This document shows positions 43,438 to 53,465 of a DNA stretch of 64,000 nucleotides, in pieces (positions within the stretch are counted from its first letter, which is position 1; each line of letters opens with the position of its first letter). The stretch comes from Dolichospermum sp. DET69 (lineage in GTDB: Bacteria; Cyanobacteriota; Cyanobacteriia; Cyanobacteriales; Nostocaceae): NCBI GenBank assembly GCA_017355425.1, contig CP070233.1, positions 5,055,501 to 5,119,500 of the forward strand, written 5' to 3'. Both the position numbers and the translations under genes were made by a program. The notes beneath the pieces were generated by a model. It searched no databases and was not told the origin of the DNA. It saw only the letters and a program-made list of their open reading frames with translations.

Positions 43438-43545
43438 TTACTTGCCTAAACCATCATATCTGTTTGGGTCTTTTTTCTCTTTTTTGTCCTTGGCATCTTT
43501 CTTAGGCTTTTTAGTTTCTTTGTTACCTTTTTTTTCCTTAGACAT
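43438..43545 (-). CDS. Lys-rich 35-aa microprotein
   Basis: MSKEKKGNKETKKPKKDAKD KKEKKDPNRYDGLGK (about 46 per cent Lys). Strongly basic with an acidic minority and a short Gly/Tyr C-terminus. I recall similar small Lys-rich proteins in other Nostocales, but no function. It is too short for most gene finders. The start is ATG at 43545. Confidence 0.6.
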   Translation of the reverse strand: MSKEKKGNKETKKPKKDAKDKKEKKDPNRYDGLGK

Positions 43546-43842
43546 CAGTTTTACCCAACTAGGTTTACTTGTCAATACTTATACATTCTGCTATTAGTAA
43601 ATCAGGGCGTAGCTTACCTGATATCCTTTGAAGACAGCAAGGAAAGTATTGCACATTTACACTACTAACTACTATGATACATTGTTATTTAATTTTGTTA
43701 TGAATTTTATTAACTATGATACAAAACTTTAGATACCCTGTCACTGGGTCTAATTCAGATTTTAACTTCTATATTCTGTTTTATTGCCTTCGTTCATTAT
43801 ATCAGTATAATCGTATTTGATAACTTATTAGGTAATAATTAA
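43546..43842. other. Spacer upstream of the LpxB-like gene
   Basis: AT-rich divergent region; no gene or repeat identified. Probably promoters for the microprotein and the LpxB-like gene. Confidence 0.4.
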
Positions 43843-45084
43843 ATGACTTCACCAGTAGATATTCTTATTCTTTCCAATGGACCAGGGGAAGTTACAACCT
43901 GGGTGCGTCCTGTTGTTAAAGCATTGAGAGCAGAATTAGGAAATGATCGTTCACAAGTGAGAATTTCTGTAATATTATCACCTTGTCCCCATGCTAGTGG
44001 TAAAGAAGCTGCGATAGCGTTGGGTTATCTAGAGGTTGATAGAGTGCAAGCACCTGAGCATTTTTGGCAATTTTTAATATGGGGAAAAACCGCAGAAAAT
44101 TGGGAATGGAGAAATAAAGGTGTAGTCGTATTTTTAGGTGGTGATCAAGTTTTTTCGGTGATTATTGGTAAGAAGTTAAAATATAAAACTGTAGTTTATG
44201 CGGAATGGGAAGCACGTTGGCATAATTTTATAGATAAATTTGCCATTATGAAAGCTCAAGTTGCAAAAAATGTCTCTGCTAAATATGCTGGTAAATTTGC
44301 TGTTGTTGGTGATTTAATGTTAGAAGCCGCAGAGGATGAAATAACATCTGCAAGTGAAAATTCAAAATCTAAAATTAACATTATTGGCATATTACCAGGT
44401 TCAAAAACAGCAAAATTAACTCAAGGTGTACCTTTAACTTTAGCTATTGCTGAATATGTTCACAGTAAATTACCCCAAACAAAGTTTTTTATTCCTGTTG
44501 CACCAACGTTAGATTTACCGACTTTAGCCAGTTTTGCTAATCCTGAAAATAACCCATTTACAAAAGCTTTTAATTTTCAAGGTGCATCTTTAAAGGATAA
44601 TTATTTAATAACTTCCACAGGTTTAAAAGTGGAATTAATCCAAGAAAATCCTGCTTATCATTTATTATCCCAATGTTCTCTTTGTTTAACTACAGTTGGT
44701 GCAAATACCGCCGAATTAGGGGCGTTAGCTGTACCCATGATTGTCTTATTACCCCTACAACAATTAGATGCTATGCGTTCTTGGGATGGTTTACCAGGAA
44801 TATTAGCAAATTTACCGGGAGTAGGTTCTAGTTTTGCTAAACTAATTAATTGGTGGATGGCAAAAAACAAGGGTTTATTCGCTTGGCCAAATATTTGGGC
44901 GCAGGAAGAAATTGTACCAGAATTAGTAGGAAATTTACAACCAGAAGCAGTAGGAGAAATGGTTTTAGATTTGTTAGAAAATCCAGGCAAATTAGATGCC
45001 ATGGGAGATAAATTACGCAGTGTTCGGGGTGAAAGTGGTGCTGCGAAAAAGTTGGCAATTTTGGTGAGAGAAGAGTTATACTAG
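43843..45084 (+). CDS. LpxB-related glycosyltransferase-like protein
   Basis: 413 aa. SNGPGEVTTWVRPVVKALRA, PCPHASGKEAAIALGY and GILPGSKTAKLTQGVPLTLA are typical of the cyanobacterial lipid-A-disaccharide-synthase-related family (GT19/GT-B fold). A C-terminal donor-binding part (LCLTTVGANTAELGALAVPM IVLLPLQQLDAMRSWDG) is complete. Cyanobacteria possess this paralogue beside true LpxB, and its substrate is not known. It starts after a spacer and is followed by the restriction-modification gene after 29 bases, but their functions are probably unrelated. Confidence 0.75.
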   Translation: MTSPVDILILSNGPGEVTTWVRPVVKALRAELGNDRSQVRISVILSPCPHASGKEAAIALGYLEVDRVQAPEHFWQFLIWGKTAENWEWRNKGVVVFLGGDQVFSVIIGKKLKYKTVVYAEWEARWHNFIDKFAIMKAQVAKNVSAKYAGKFAVVGDLMLEAAEDEITSASENSKSKINIIGILPGSKTAKLTQGVPLTLAIAEYVHSKLPQTKFFIPVAPTLDLPTLASFANPENNPFTKAFNFQGASLKDNYLITSTGLKVELIQENPAYHLLSQCSLCLTTVGANTAELGALAVPMIVLLPLQQLDAMRSWDGLPGILANLPGVGSSFAKLINWWMAKNKGLFAWPNIWAQEEIVPELVGNLQPEAVGEMVLDLLENPGKLDAMGDKLRSVRGESGAAKKLAILVREELY

Positions 45085-45113
45085 ATTCATGAAAAATGAG
45101 GATTTAAAAAAAT

Positions 45114-48100
45114 ATGAAAGCACCCGATCAAATTATTCAATTAGTTGAAAGTTTCCATCAACAAATAGACTTATATCGCTCTGGAGGAATGAATGAAACG
45201 CAAACCCGGATTCAATTTATTGATCCATTTTTTGAAGCATTAGGATGGGATGTGAGAAATCAAAAACAAATTATTGGTATTTATCAAGATGTTATTCATG
45301 AAGATTCTTTAAAAATTAGTGACGCAAATAAAGCTAAAGCACCTGATTATAGTTTTCGTGTTGCTGGAGTCAGAAAATTCTTTGTTGAAGCTAAAAAACC
45401 TGCTGTCAATGTTGGTAAAAGTATTAGTGCTGCTTTTCAAGTTAGACGTTATGGATGGTCTGCAAAATTAGCTGTCAGTATTTTAACAGATTTTGAGGAA
45501 TTTGCAGTTTATGATTGTCGAATTATGCCTAATAAAAATGATCCAGCATCTCAAGCTAGAATCAAACATTTTAATTATACAGAATATGTGGATAAATGGG
45601 AAGAGATTTATAATCTTTTTTCTAAGGAAGGTGTATTAAATGGTTGTTTAGAAAGGTTTGCAGAAACTAAAGTTAAAGCCGGAATTACTGTTGACAAAGC
45701 ATTTCTCCAAGAAATAGAAATTTGGCGAGAAAATTTAGCTACTAATATAGCTTGGCGTAATTTACAAATTCAACAACGAGAATTAAATTTTGCGGTACAA
45801 ATGACAATTAATAGAATAGTCTTTTTACGCATTTGTGAAGATAGAGGCATGGAAATTTATGAACAGTTAGGGAATTTATTAAAATTACATAATATTTATC
45901 AAGAATTAGGACGTTTATTTGTTAATGCTGATTATCGTTATAATTCAGGGTTATTTAATTTTCAGAATCAAAAAGGAAGAGAACAAGCTGATGATTTCAC
46001 ACTAAATTTAACCATTGATGATTCTATTTTAAAAGAAATTATTAGAAAACTTTATCCTCCAGAAAGTCCCTATGAATTTTCTGTAATTCCTGTGGAAATC
46101 TTAGGACAAGTTTATGAGCAGTTTTTAGGTAAAATTATTAAAATATCTGCAAGTCGTCAAGCAGTTATTGAAGATAAACCAGAAGTGAGAAAAGCTGGAG
46201 GTGTTTATTATACTCCCAGTTATATTGTTGATTATATTATTAAACATACCATTGGTAAAATTTTATCAGGTAAAACTCCAGAACAAGTTCAAGAAATTAC
46301 AATTCTTGATCCTGCTTGTGGTTCCGGTTCTTTTTTAATTGTGGCTTATCAATTTCTACTAGATTGGTATTTACAACGATATCTGCAAAAGCCTAAGAAA
46401 TATAAAAATCTATTTTATCAAATCTCTGATCAGAATTGGCGGTTAACTTCTAGCGAAAGAAAACGGATTGTATTAACTCATATCTATGGTGTAGATATTG
46501 ATCAACAAGCGGTAGAAACCACTAAGTTATCTTTATTATTAAAGGTGTTAGAAGGTGAATCTGGAGAAGCTATTACTAGACAATTACAGCTATTTAAAGA
46601 ACGGGCTTTACCTGATTTAGATAATAATATACTTTGTGGTAATTCTTTAATAGATGGAGAATTTTATCATAAAAGTCAAATGAATTTATTAGACGAAGAT
46701 ACAGCTTATCGAGTTAATATTTTTGATTGGAAATCAGCCTTTTCTGCAATCATGAAACGTGGTGGTTTTGATGTGATCATTGGTAATCCTCCTTATATTC
46801 GGATTCAAGCTTTAAAAGAATGGGCTGCTTTAGAAGTAGATTTTTATAAACAACAATATGTTTCTGCTAGTAAAGGAAATTATGATATTTATGTTGTCTT
46901 TGTCGAAAAGGGATTGGAGTTATTAAGAAAAGATGGGCATTTAGGTTTTATTTTACCTCATAAGTTTTTTAATGCTCAATATGGAGAATCTGTGAGAAAG
47001 TTAATTACTGACGGTAAATATCTCGAAAAAATAGTTCATTTTGGAGATCAACAAATCTTTCCCAAAGTTTCAACTTATACTTGTTTATTTTTCCTGTCTA
47101 AGACGAAAAAATCAGAATTAACTTTTATTCAAGTTAAGGATTTATTTCAATGGATTACTGATGGTAGTACGGAAGAAACATTGATTATCAATGAATCTAT
47201 TACAGATAAAAATTGGGACTTTGGTAAAATTAGAAATTCTGTATTTTTTGATAAATTTAAAACTTCTAAATTTATTCATTTAAGTCAGCTAAAAAATAAT
47301 ATTTCTCAAGGTATTAGAACAAGTGCTAATGAAATATATGTTTTAGATTGGATTTCTGAAGAAGATAATTTATTACAAGTATATTCTCAAGCTTTAGGTA
47401 AAAGACTCACAATCGAATCTAATTTGACTTCTCTTTTTTTACAAGGTAAAGAAATAAAACCATATCAACTTCTATATTCTGGGAAGTTATTAATTATTCC
47501 TTATGAAGTAAATAACGGAAATGTTAATCTTATTCATGAGGATAAACTACGTAATCACTTTCCTTTAACTTTTAATTATCTAATGCAAAATAAAGAAGTA
47601 TTAGAAAATAGAGAAAAAGGAAAAATGCTTGGTTCAAGTTGGTATGCTTATATTTATCCTAAAAATATTGAACTCATGAAAAGTCCTAAAATATTAGTTC
47701 CTGATATTGCCAATCGAGCTTCTTTTGCTTGGGACGATCAAGGAGATTATGCTTTTACCAGTGGTTATGGAATTACATTGAAGAGTAACGTAAAAGAATC
47801 AATTAAATATATTTTAGGATTACTCAATAGTAACCTATTAGATTTCTATCTCAAAAACATTAGTACCACAATGCGAGGAGGATTTTTCCGTTATTTTACT
47901 CAATTTATTGAACAATTACCAATTCGATTGATTGATTTTTCTAATACCAAAGAAAAAAATATTCATAATCAAATAGTTAAACTTGTTGAACAAATGCTTT
48001 CTCTCCATGAAAAATTACATGAGGTAAATACACCCCCAGCCAAAAGAATGGTTCAGCAACAAATACAAGCTACTGATAGACAAATAAATCAATTAGTTTA

Positions 48101-48152
48101 TGAACTCTATGAATTAACTAATGAGGAAATAGCTATTGTAGAAGGTATATGA
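45114..48152 (+). CDS. Type IIG restriction-modification enzyme (Eco57I-like)
   Basis: 1012-aa fused restriction and N6-adenine methylation enzyme. N-terminal nuclease (residues 1-200): DYSFRVAGVRKFFVEAKKP with Asp78 and E92-A-K94, the PD-(D/E)XK pattern of HsdR_N. A helical connector, then SAM motif I LDPACGSGSFL (near residue 398) and catalytic motif IV NPPY (near 559). C-terminal TaqI-like target-recognition region (LLQVYSQALGK... FTSGYGITL). All parts are intact, so both cutting and modification could be active. No separate specificity subunit is next to it. Confidence 0.87.
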   Translation: MKAPDQIIQLVESFHQQIDLYRSGGMNETQTRIQFIDPFFEALGWDVRNQKQIIGIYQDVIHEDSLKISDANKAKAPDYSFRVAGVRKFFVEAKKPAVNVGKSISAAFQVRRYGWSAKLAVSILTDFEEFAVYDCRIMPNKNDPASQARIKHFNYTEYVDKWEEIYNLFSKEGVLNGCLERFAETKVKAGITVDKAFLQEIEIWRENLATNIAWRNLQIQQRELNFAVQMTINRIVFLRICEDRGMEIYEQLGNLLKLHNIYQELGRLFVNADYRYNSGLFNFQNQKGREQADDFTLNLTIDDSILKEIIRKLYPPESPYEFSVIPVEILGQVYEQFLGKIIKISASRQAVIEDKPEVRKAGGVYYTPSYIVDYIIKHTIGKILSGKTPEQVQEITILDPACGSGSFLIVAYQFLLDWYLQRYLQKPKKYKNLFYQISDQNWRLTSSERKRIVLTHIYGVDIDQQAVETTKLSLLLKVLEGESGEAITRQLQLFKERALPDLDNNILCGNSLIDGEFYHKSQMNLLDEDTAYRVNIFDWKSAFSAIMKRGGFDVIIGNPPYIRIQALKEWAALEVDFYKQQYVSASKGNYDIYVVFVEKGLELLRKDGHLGFILPHKFFNAQYGESVRKLITDGKYLEKIVHFGDQQIFPKVSTYTCLFFLSKTKKSELTFIQVKDLFQWITDGSTEETLIINESITDKNWDFGKIRNSVFFDKFKTSKFIHLSQLKNNISQGIRTSANEIYVLDWISEEDNLLQVYSQALGKRLTIESNLTSLFLQGKEIKPYQLLYSGKLLIIPYEVNNGNVNLIHEDKLRNHFPLTFNYLMQNKEVLENREKGKMLGSSWYAYIYPKNIELMKSPKILVPDIANRASFAWDDQGDYAFTSGYGITLKSNVKESIKYILGLLNSNLLDFYLKNISTTMRGGFFRYFTQFIEQLPIRLIDFSNTKEKNIHNQIVKLVEQMLSLHEKLHEVNTPPAKRMVQQQIQATDRQINQLVYELYELTNEEIAIVEGI

Positions 48153-48154
48153 AT

Positions 48155-48538
48155 TTATTCTTCTTCTTCACCCTGTCTGCGTCCTAATTCATACACACCA
48201 GCGCCCATACAAGCCAGAATACCAAAACTAATTCCCCAGCTATTACCTAAACTAATATCTAAAATCCAGTTAGATAAACCACCAAATATCAAAAACGGAA
48301 AAATGCTAAATAGTGAAGCGTAGAAGGAATTTTGAGATTCCCTAGCAGGACGAGTCTTTTCAAATTCTGACTCACTGGTATAGAGGGAACGTTCAGCAAA
48401 ATTGAACCAACGGTTAAGTTGTGTAGTTACCCATTCTCTAAATTGGGAAAAACTCACATATAACGCTAAAGCCCATAAACAAGCTCCTGCAATCGCAACT
48501 TTATCTAACTCAAAGCTAAAAGGCAATATCTCAAACAT
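48155..48538 (-). CDS. Small hypothetical membrane protein
   Basis: 127 aa with hydrophobic segments at about 14-32 (VAIAGACLWALALYVSF), 73-90 and 96-114 (GISFGILACMGAGVYEL), and an acidic C-terminus RRQGEEEE. Not recognised beyond cyanobacterial conservation. It lies 3' to the restriction gene on the opposite strand, 2 bases away. Confidence 0.6.
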   Translation of the reverse strand: MFEILPFSFELDKVAIAGACLWALALYVSFSQFREWVTTQLNRWFNFAERSLYTSESEFEKTRPARESQNSFYASLFSIFPFLIFGGLSNWILDISLGNSWGISFGILACMGAGVYELGRRQGEEEE

Positions 48539-48624
48539 GACATAATTTAACTCTCCAATTGTTAATTTTAGCTTTTATTTGGCGATAAATCTCACTATAG
48601 GCAAATTTTTATTTAAAGGTTAAG

Positions 48625-48654
48625 TGTAGAGACGTTCCAGGTCACGTCTCTACA
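48625..48654. repeat. Hairpin TGTAGAGACG...CGTCTCTACA
   Basis: 10-bp perfect arms around a 10-base loop. A dispersed palindrome type found in cyanobacterial spacers; it may contribute to termination of ftsH. Confidence 0.65.
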
Positions 48655-48686
48655 AGGAATCCGAAAAATGCACATTTGACTCTAAA

Positions 48687-50594
48687 CTAATGAGGTACGG
48701 CTACCTGCTCATTAGTGACTTTGATTGCAGTATTATCGGCAACAATTTTACGGAATACATCACCCTCAATAGTTTCCTGTTCTATCAATAAATCAACTAC
48801 CCGTTCCAAAATTAAACGGTTTTCTTCAATAATTTCCTTAGCCTGAATATAGCATTTGTTCACAATTTCCCGGACTGCGGCATCAATTTTAGCAGCAATG
48901 TCTTCAGAGTATTCGGATTTATTTCCCCAGTCACGCCCTAAAAATACATCATTATTTTGATTTTCTAAGGAAACTGGACCCAAATCAGACATTCCAAATT
49001 TTGTTACCATTTGTCGGGCCAGACTAGTAACTTGTTGTAAGTCATTTCCTGCACCTGTAGTCACTTCTGCTTTCCCAAACACGATTTCCTCAGCAGCGCG
49101 ACCGCCTAAAGTGGCAGCAATTCGGGCTAAAATTTGAGAACGGGAAATTAAACCCTGTTCTTCATTGGGAGTAAACCACGTTAAACCTAGTGCTTGTCCT
49201 CTGGGAATAAGAGTAACTTTTTGTACAGGATCATGTCCATTAACTAACGTACCTACCAAAGCGTGTCCGACTTCATGATAAGCAATTAGGCGTTTACTTT
49301 TGCTGTCTACTAAAGCAGTTCCTTCCATACCTGCAACTACTCTATCTATCGCATTATCAATTTCTAAATCTGTAACAGCTTCTTTGCGTCTTCTCGCAGT
49401 CAGAATGGCGGCTTCGTTGAGTAAATTGGCTAAGTCTGCACCTGTAAAACCAGGAGTGCGGCGAGCGATCGCTTCTAATGATACAGTGGGATCAATTTTC
49501 TTATTCTGGGCGTGAACTGTCAAAATTTCCTGTCTTCCCTTCAAATCAGGAACATCTACAATTACCTGCCTATCAAAGCGTCCTGGACGTAACAGAGCCG
49601 AATCTAGAACATCTGGGCGGTTAGTAGCAGCAATAATAATAATGCCGGTATTCCCTTCAAAACCATCCATTTCCGTTAATAGCTGGTTGAGAGTTTGTTC
49701 CCGTTCATCATTTCCCCCACCAATACCCGCACCCCGTTGTCTACCTACCGCGTCAATTTCATCAATAAAGATCAAACAAGGAGCATTATCTTTGGCTTTT
49801 TTGAACAAATCACGGACACGGGAAGCACCCACACCCACAAACATTTCCACAAATTCCGAACCAGACATACTGAAAAATGGTACACCTGCTTCACCAGCAA
49901 TGGCTTTTGCGAGTAAAGTTTTCCCAGTTCCTGGAGGTCCAACTAACAGCACACCCTTGGGAATTTTTGCACCCACAGCCGTAAATTTTTCTGGTAGTTT
50001 TAGGAAAGTTACAACTTCCTCTAATTCTTCTTTTGCTTCCTTAACTCCCGCAACATCATCAAATTTTACCCCGGTTTTCGCTTCCATTTGAAACCGAGCG
50101 CGAGATTTACCAAAACTCATGGCTTGGTTAGAAGCATTTGCAGAACGACGCAGGAATAATAACATTAAAGCTACTAGGGGCAAAATCCACATTAAATTGA
50201 TTAACAACCCCACAGCGGCTCTATTTCCAGCGGAGGAAACCTCCCCAAAATCAACGTTTTTTTCTTTAAGTTTATTAATTAACTCCGCATTTTGATCTAA
50301 AAGGCGCACCTGTAAAGGTTGAGTATCGGGCTTTTGTCCAACTAAATAAACCCTAGCTGTTTGTTCACTTTGATCTAACTCGACCTTTTTAATTTCTCCT
50401 TTATCTGCTTTGCGAATTAACTCCCCATAGGTTAAAGAATTCCGCTCAGGTTTTTGTTGCGCTAGAACGGAACTACCACCAACCATTCCCGGTAACATCA
50501 TCAACCCAGCAGCCATGACTCCCGTTAAAAGATGACGCGGAGACGAACCGATTAAACGCTGTTTCATCAAAGCCTTTTTGTGGAAATTTTTCAT
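48687..50594 (-). CDS. ftsH: ATP-dependent zinc metalloprotease FtsH
   Basis: 635 aa. An N-terminal membrane anchor ([17 protein letters not shown], then a lumenal segment) and a second TM around residue 140 ([19 protein letters not shown]). AAA module: Walker [14 protein letters not shown], Walker [37 protein letters not shown]. Protease active site HEVGHALV. Degrades damaged membrane proteins such as photosystem II D1 in thylakoids. The first ~30 residues form a signal-like region, so an in-frame Met at codon 10 (MKQRLIG) is an alternative start. Confidence 0.95.
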   Translation of the reverse strand: MKNFHKKALMKQRLIGSSPRHLLTGVMAAGLMMLPGMVGGSSVLAQQKPERNSLTYGELIRKADKGEIKKVELDQSEQTARVYLVGQKPDTQPLQVRLLDQNAELINKLKEKNVDFGEVSSAGNRAAVGLLINLMWILPLVALMLLFLRRSANASNQAMSFGKSRARFQMEAKTGVKFDDVAGVKEAKEELEEVVTFLKLPEKFTAVGAKIPKGVLLVGPPGTGKTLLAKAIAGEAGVPFFSMSGSEFVEMFVGVGASRVRDLFKKAKDNAPCLIFIDEIDAVGRQRGAGIGGGNDEREQTLNQLLTEMDGFEGNTGIIIIAATNRPDVLDSALLRPGRFDRQVIVDVPDLKGRQEILTVHAQNKKIDPTVSLEAIARRTPGFTGADLANLLNEAAILTARRRKEAVTDLEIDNAIDRVVAGMEGTALVDSKSKRLIAYHEVGHALVGTLVNGHDPVQKVTLIPRGQALGLTWFTPNEEQGLISRSQILARIAATLGGRAAEEIVFGKAEVTTGAGNDLQQVTSLARQMVTKFGMSDLGPVSLENQNNDVFLGRDWGNKSEYSEDIAAKIDAAVREIVNKCYIQAKEIIEENRLILERVVDLLIEQETIEGDVFRKIVADNTAIKVTNEQVAVPH

Positions 50595-50847
50595 AATACT
50601 TACCCTTTATGGCTGTTTTTCTGAGAAATTGTCAAATCTAGAAATTACAGTTTTCTCATCTAGTTTAACTGTCAGTCCCAACTATTGACAGGTGACAGTG
50701 GAGAAGCTAAGAGTCTTTAATATACTTTAATATCAATACTGCTCGGTTCAAGCTAAAAAGTTTTGATATCGGAGGTTGAGTTGAACGACAGCAAAATAAG
50801 GATGCTGTGGGGTTTCCTTGCGTTAAACCAACCTACATTTAGTATAC
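50595..50847. other. Spacer upstream of ftsH
   Basis: AT-rich, no gene; contains the ftsH promoter region. A WD40 remnant and a repeat arm follow further away (separate entries). Confidence 0.4.
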
Positions 50848-50938
50848 ATATGTTAGGTCAGTAGCCATTAGTCCAGATGGGAGGACTTTAGCTAGTGGTA
50901 GTATGGACAACACTATCAAAATCTGGTGGGTATCTTGA
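50848..50938 (+). pseudogene. WD40 repeat remnant
   Basis: Frame reading AISPDGRTLASGSMDNTIKI W, then W V S and a stop: one beta-propeller blade of a WD40-repeat protein. No more blades are adjacent. A leftover of a deleted gene. Confidence 0.65.
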
Positions 50939-50945
50939 CGTTAAT

Positions 50946-50989
50946 GGTCAGAATCAGGATTTCCAGGATTTAAGGATTTACAGGATGAT
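50946..50989. repeat. Solo arm of the GAATCAGGAT fold-back family
   Basis: GGTCAGAATCAGGATTTCCA begins at 50946 and runs to CAGGATGATG. It is the left-arm half; no right half follows. Confidence 0.65.
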
Positions 50990-50993
50990 GATA

Positions 50994-51395
50994 TTACAAC
51001 AACCAATTTTCTAAACTCAAACCTTCAACTCTAGTTAAATCACTATCATTAGAAACAACTGTTAAACCTTTAATCATTGCAGTCGCAGCAATTAAAACAT
51101 CTTCACTTTGAATTGGTAAACCTTTTAATCTTAAACTAGCGTGAATTTCCGCCGCTTTTTCTAAAATTGCCAAATCATCTAAAAAAATAATCGGATACTT
51201 TTGGCAAATTTTGTTAAATCTTTCTCTTTTCTTAGGAGCATCAACTGCTAAAAATCCTCTTCTAATTTCAAAATAAGTAATGCAGCTAATGTAAATACCT
51301 ACCTCCTCAAATTTCAGTATTTCTAACTTTCTCCGGATCTTAAAATCGTTTTTAATATCTAAAGAAACAATATTAGTATCTAACAAATAACTCAT
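50994..51395 (-). CDS. VapC (PIN-domain) toxin
   Basis: 133 aa. SYLLDTNIVSLDI with the first acidic DTN, ISCITYFEIRRGFL with Glu, and QSEDVLIAATAMIKGLTVVSNDSDLTRVEG with the last Asp pair. Complete. The antitoxin gene precedes it by 8 bases. A close relative is the remnant at 43031-43288. Confidence 0.9.
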   Translation of the reverse strand: MSYLLDTNIVSLDIKNDFKIRRKLEILKFEEVGIYISCITYFEIRRGFLAVDAPKKRERFNKICQKYPIIFLDDLAILEKAAEIHASLRLKGLPIQSEDVLIAATAMIKGLTVVSNDSDLTRVEGLSLENWLL

Positions 51396-51403
51396 GAAAT
51401 TAC

Positions 51404-51700
51404 CTATTTTCGTTTAATTGCCTCATCAAAAATTGCCATTTGTTCAGGTGTGAACTTTTCTCCAATTTTGGATAAAATTTCTGACGACATGACAAAACTG
51501 CAATTTTCTTTTAACTTGTCGTCAGACATATTATTAAATCTCTCCAGTGTTAAATTGTCTTGAACAATTTGAAGTATATGTTTGACTGTTTCTGCATAAT
51601 TAAGATCCTCTTTAAATATAGAGTCTTCTTCCATTAACATAGATACCACGCTTTCAATTCTGTTAATGATTGATTCTGGCTTAATATTTGTTGATAACAT
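51404..51700 (-). CDS. Candidate antitoxin of VapC
   Basis: 98 aa, not clearly recognised. Mainly helical and acidic: INRIESVVSMLMEEDSIFKE, GEKFTPEQMAIFDEAIKRK. Its position directly upstream of vapC, on the same strand, supports an antitoxin function. It lacks a classical AbrB, RHH or Phd domain signature. Confidence 0.55.
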   Translation of the reverse strand: MLSTNIKPESIINRIESVVSMLMEEDSIFKEDLNYAETVKHILQIVQDNLTLERFNNMSDDKLKENCSFVMSSEILSKIGEKFTPEQMAIFDEAIKRK

Positions 51701-51959
51701 AATAGACCTCTCATTTTAACTATCTTGCAATTATATCATATAATTGTCATTATTCAGTTATAATCAACTTGATTTTAACATTCTGTAAATTCTGATTAAA
51801 AAATAACTTTTGTAGAGAACAATATAGGTTTATCTGGTGAAAAATTATGAATCAACATCTTTAAATTAACTTGCTGAAATTGAGGAATTTTTAATTTTCC
51901 GCCAAACTTGGCACAATTCCTGGTAGAATACATATTCCAGTCTGTATTTTCTCAACATC

Positions 51960-53051
51960 ATGGGCAGCACTTTTGGTCATCTTTTCCGTATCACTACTTT
52001 TGGCGAATCTCACGGCGGCGGTGTGGGGGTTATTATTGATGGTTGTCCCCCACAACTGGAAATTTCTGCCGAGGAGATTCAATTTGAGTTAGATAGAAGA
52101 CGGCCAGGACAAAGTAAAATTACCACTCCTCGCAAAGAAGCAGACACCTGTGAGATATTATCTGGGGTGTTTGAGGGGAAAACTTTGGGAACACCAATTG
52201 CCATTTTAGTCAGAAATAAAAATACTCGTCCTGAAGATTATGATGAGATGGCGCAAAAATACCGCCCTTCCCATGCAGATGCTACCTATGATGCTAAATA
52301 TGGTTTCAGAAATTGGCAAGGTGGTGGCAGGTCGTCAGCGCGTGAGACAATAGGTAGAGTAGCAGCAGGTGCGATCGCTAAAAAGATTTTACATCAAGTT
52401 GCCAATGTTGAAGTTATTGCTTATGTTAAGCGCATTCAGAATTTAGAAGGCGTAGTGGATACCAATACCGTAACTTTAGCAGATGTAGAAAGCAATATCG
52501 TCCGTTGTCCAGATGGCGAAATTGCTAACACGATGATTTCATTAATAGAACAAACTGGAAGAGATGGTAATTCCATCGGTGGTGTCGTTGAATGTGTGGT
52601 GCGGAATGTTCCCAAGGGTTTAGGTGAACCAGTTTTTGATAAATTAGAAGCAGATTTAGCAAAAGCGGTAATGTCATTACCAGCAAGTAAAGGGTTTGAA
52701 ATTGGTTCAGGTTTTGATGGAACTTTATTAACAGGTTTTGAACATAACGACGAATTTTATATTGATGAAAATGGCGAAATTAGAACTGTAACTAACCGTT
52801 CTGGAGGAATCCAAGGGGGAATTTCCAACGGTGAAAATATTATTATCCGAGTGGCTTTTAAACCAACTGCAACTATTAGAAAAGAACAAAAAACCGTCAC
52901 TAAAGAAGGTGAAGAAACCCTTTTGAGTGGGAAAGGAAGACATGATCCTTGTGTTTTACCTCGCGCTGTACCTATGGTTGATGCGATGGTAGCTTTGGTT
53001 TTATGCGATCATCTTTTACGTCATTATGGACAATGCAAGGTTTTGTCATAG
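51960..53051 (+). CDS. aroC: Chorismate synthase
   Basis: 363 aa, the last enzyme of the shikimate pathway (EPSP to chorismate), FMN-dependent. Signatures: [32 protein letters not shown]-like [38 protein letters not shown] and [12 protein letters not shown]. Complete, cytoplasmic, single gene. An antisense ORF overlapping its start is a shadow. Confidence 0.97.
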   Translation: MGSTFGHLFRITTFGESHGGGVGVIIDGCPPQLEISAEEIQFELDRRRPGQSKITTPRKEADTCEILSGVFEGKTLGTPIAILVRNKNTRPEDYDEMAQKYRPSHADATYDAKYGFRNWQGGGRSSARETIGRVAAGAIAKKILHQVANVEVIAYVKRIQNLEGVVDTNTVTLADVESNIVRCPDGEIANTMISLIEQTGRDGNSIGGVVECVVRNVPKGLGEPVFDKLEADLAKAVMSLPASKGFEIGSGFDGTLLTGFEHNDEFYIDENGEIRTVTNRSGGIQGGISNGENIIIRVAFKPTATIRKEQKTVTKEGEETLLSGKGRHDPCVLPRAVPMVDAMVALVLCDHLLRHYGQCKVLS

Positions 53052-53213
53052 ATCATCAATATTCCCAATTCCCCAATTATAAAGTATTGCAAAGTTATCT
53101 AAAAAAATGTTGTGTTTAATATAGATATATGAAGAATATGAGCAAGTAGATAGTAACAGTATTAAAGTACAAATATCGCCAATTAAAAGATTTAAAAAAG
53201 GGGCTATAGTATT

Positions 53214-53363
53214 ATGGCTATCTCCAAAATGTTTGCTAATATGGCTCAGTTTATTTCTGAAGCCTTCATGCGGATTTTTACCCCTGCCAATGATGCCTAT
53301 CCTGTGACTGGAGTGCAACCTTTTACAGGTAATATACATAAAAAAGGTAAAGCAATTTGGTAG
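53214..53363 (+). CDS. 49-aa conserved-looking small protein
   Basis: MAISKMFANMAQFISEAFMR IFTPANDAYPVTGVQPFTGN IHKKGKAIW. An amphipathic N-terminal helix followed by a proline-rich YPVTGVQPF motif. I recall similar short cyanobacterial proteins with a TGVQPF motif but know of no function. ATG at 53214 has AAGGGGC upstream (about 10 bases), a plausible ribosome-binding site. Confidence 0.6.
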   Translation: MAISKMFANMAQFISEAFMRIFTPANDAYPVTGVQPFTGNIHKKGKAIW

Positions 53364-53465
53364 GTATTAATTTAGTAACACTGAAGAAGATTTTTCTACA
53401 TAATAAAAGTAGGGATAAGGTAAAAATTCTGATACCATGTCCCTATTTTTAATTGCTAATCTACT

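Noticed and set aside
44658-45002. 114-aa minus-strand frame inside the LpxB-like gene.
   Set aside because: Shadow frame, composition follows the opposite-strand codons.
43843-48152. A functional operon of the LpxB-like gene and the restriction-modification gene.
   Set aside because: They are close (29 bases), but functions are unrelated and no shared regulation can be shown.
49642-50091. 149-aa plus-strand frame inside ftsH.
   Set aside because: Antisense shadow over the highly conserved AAA module; no independent start signal.
51960-53051. Overlapping minus-strand frames in aroC.
   Set aside because: Shadows of a conserved enzyme.
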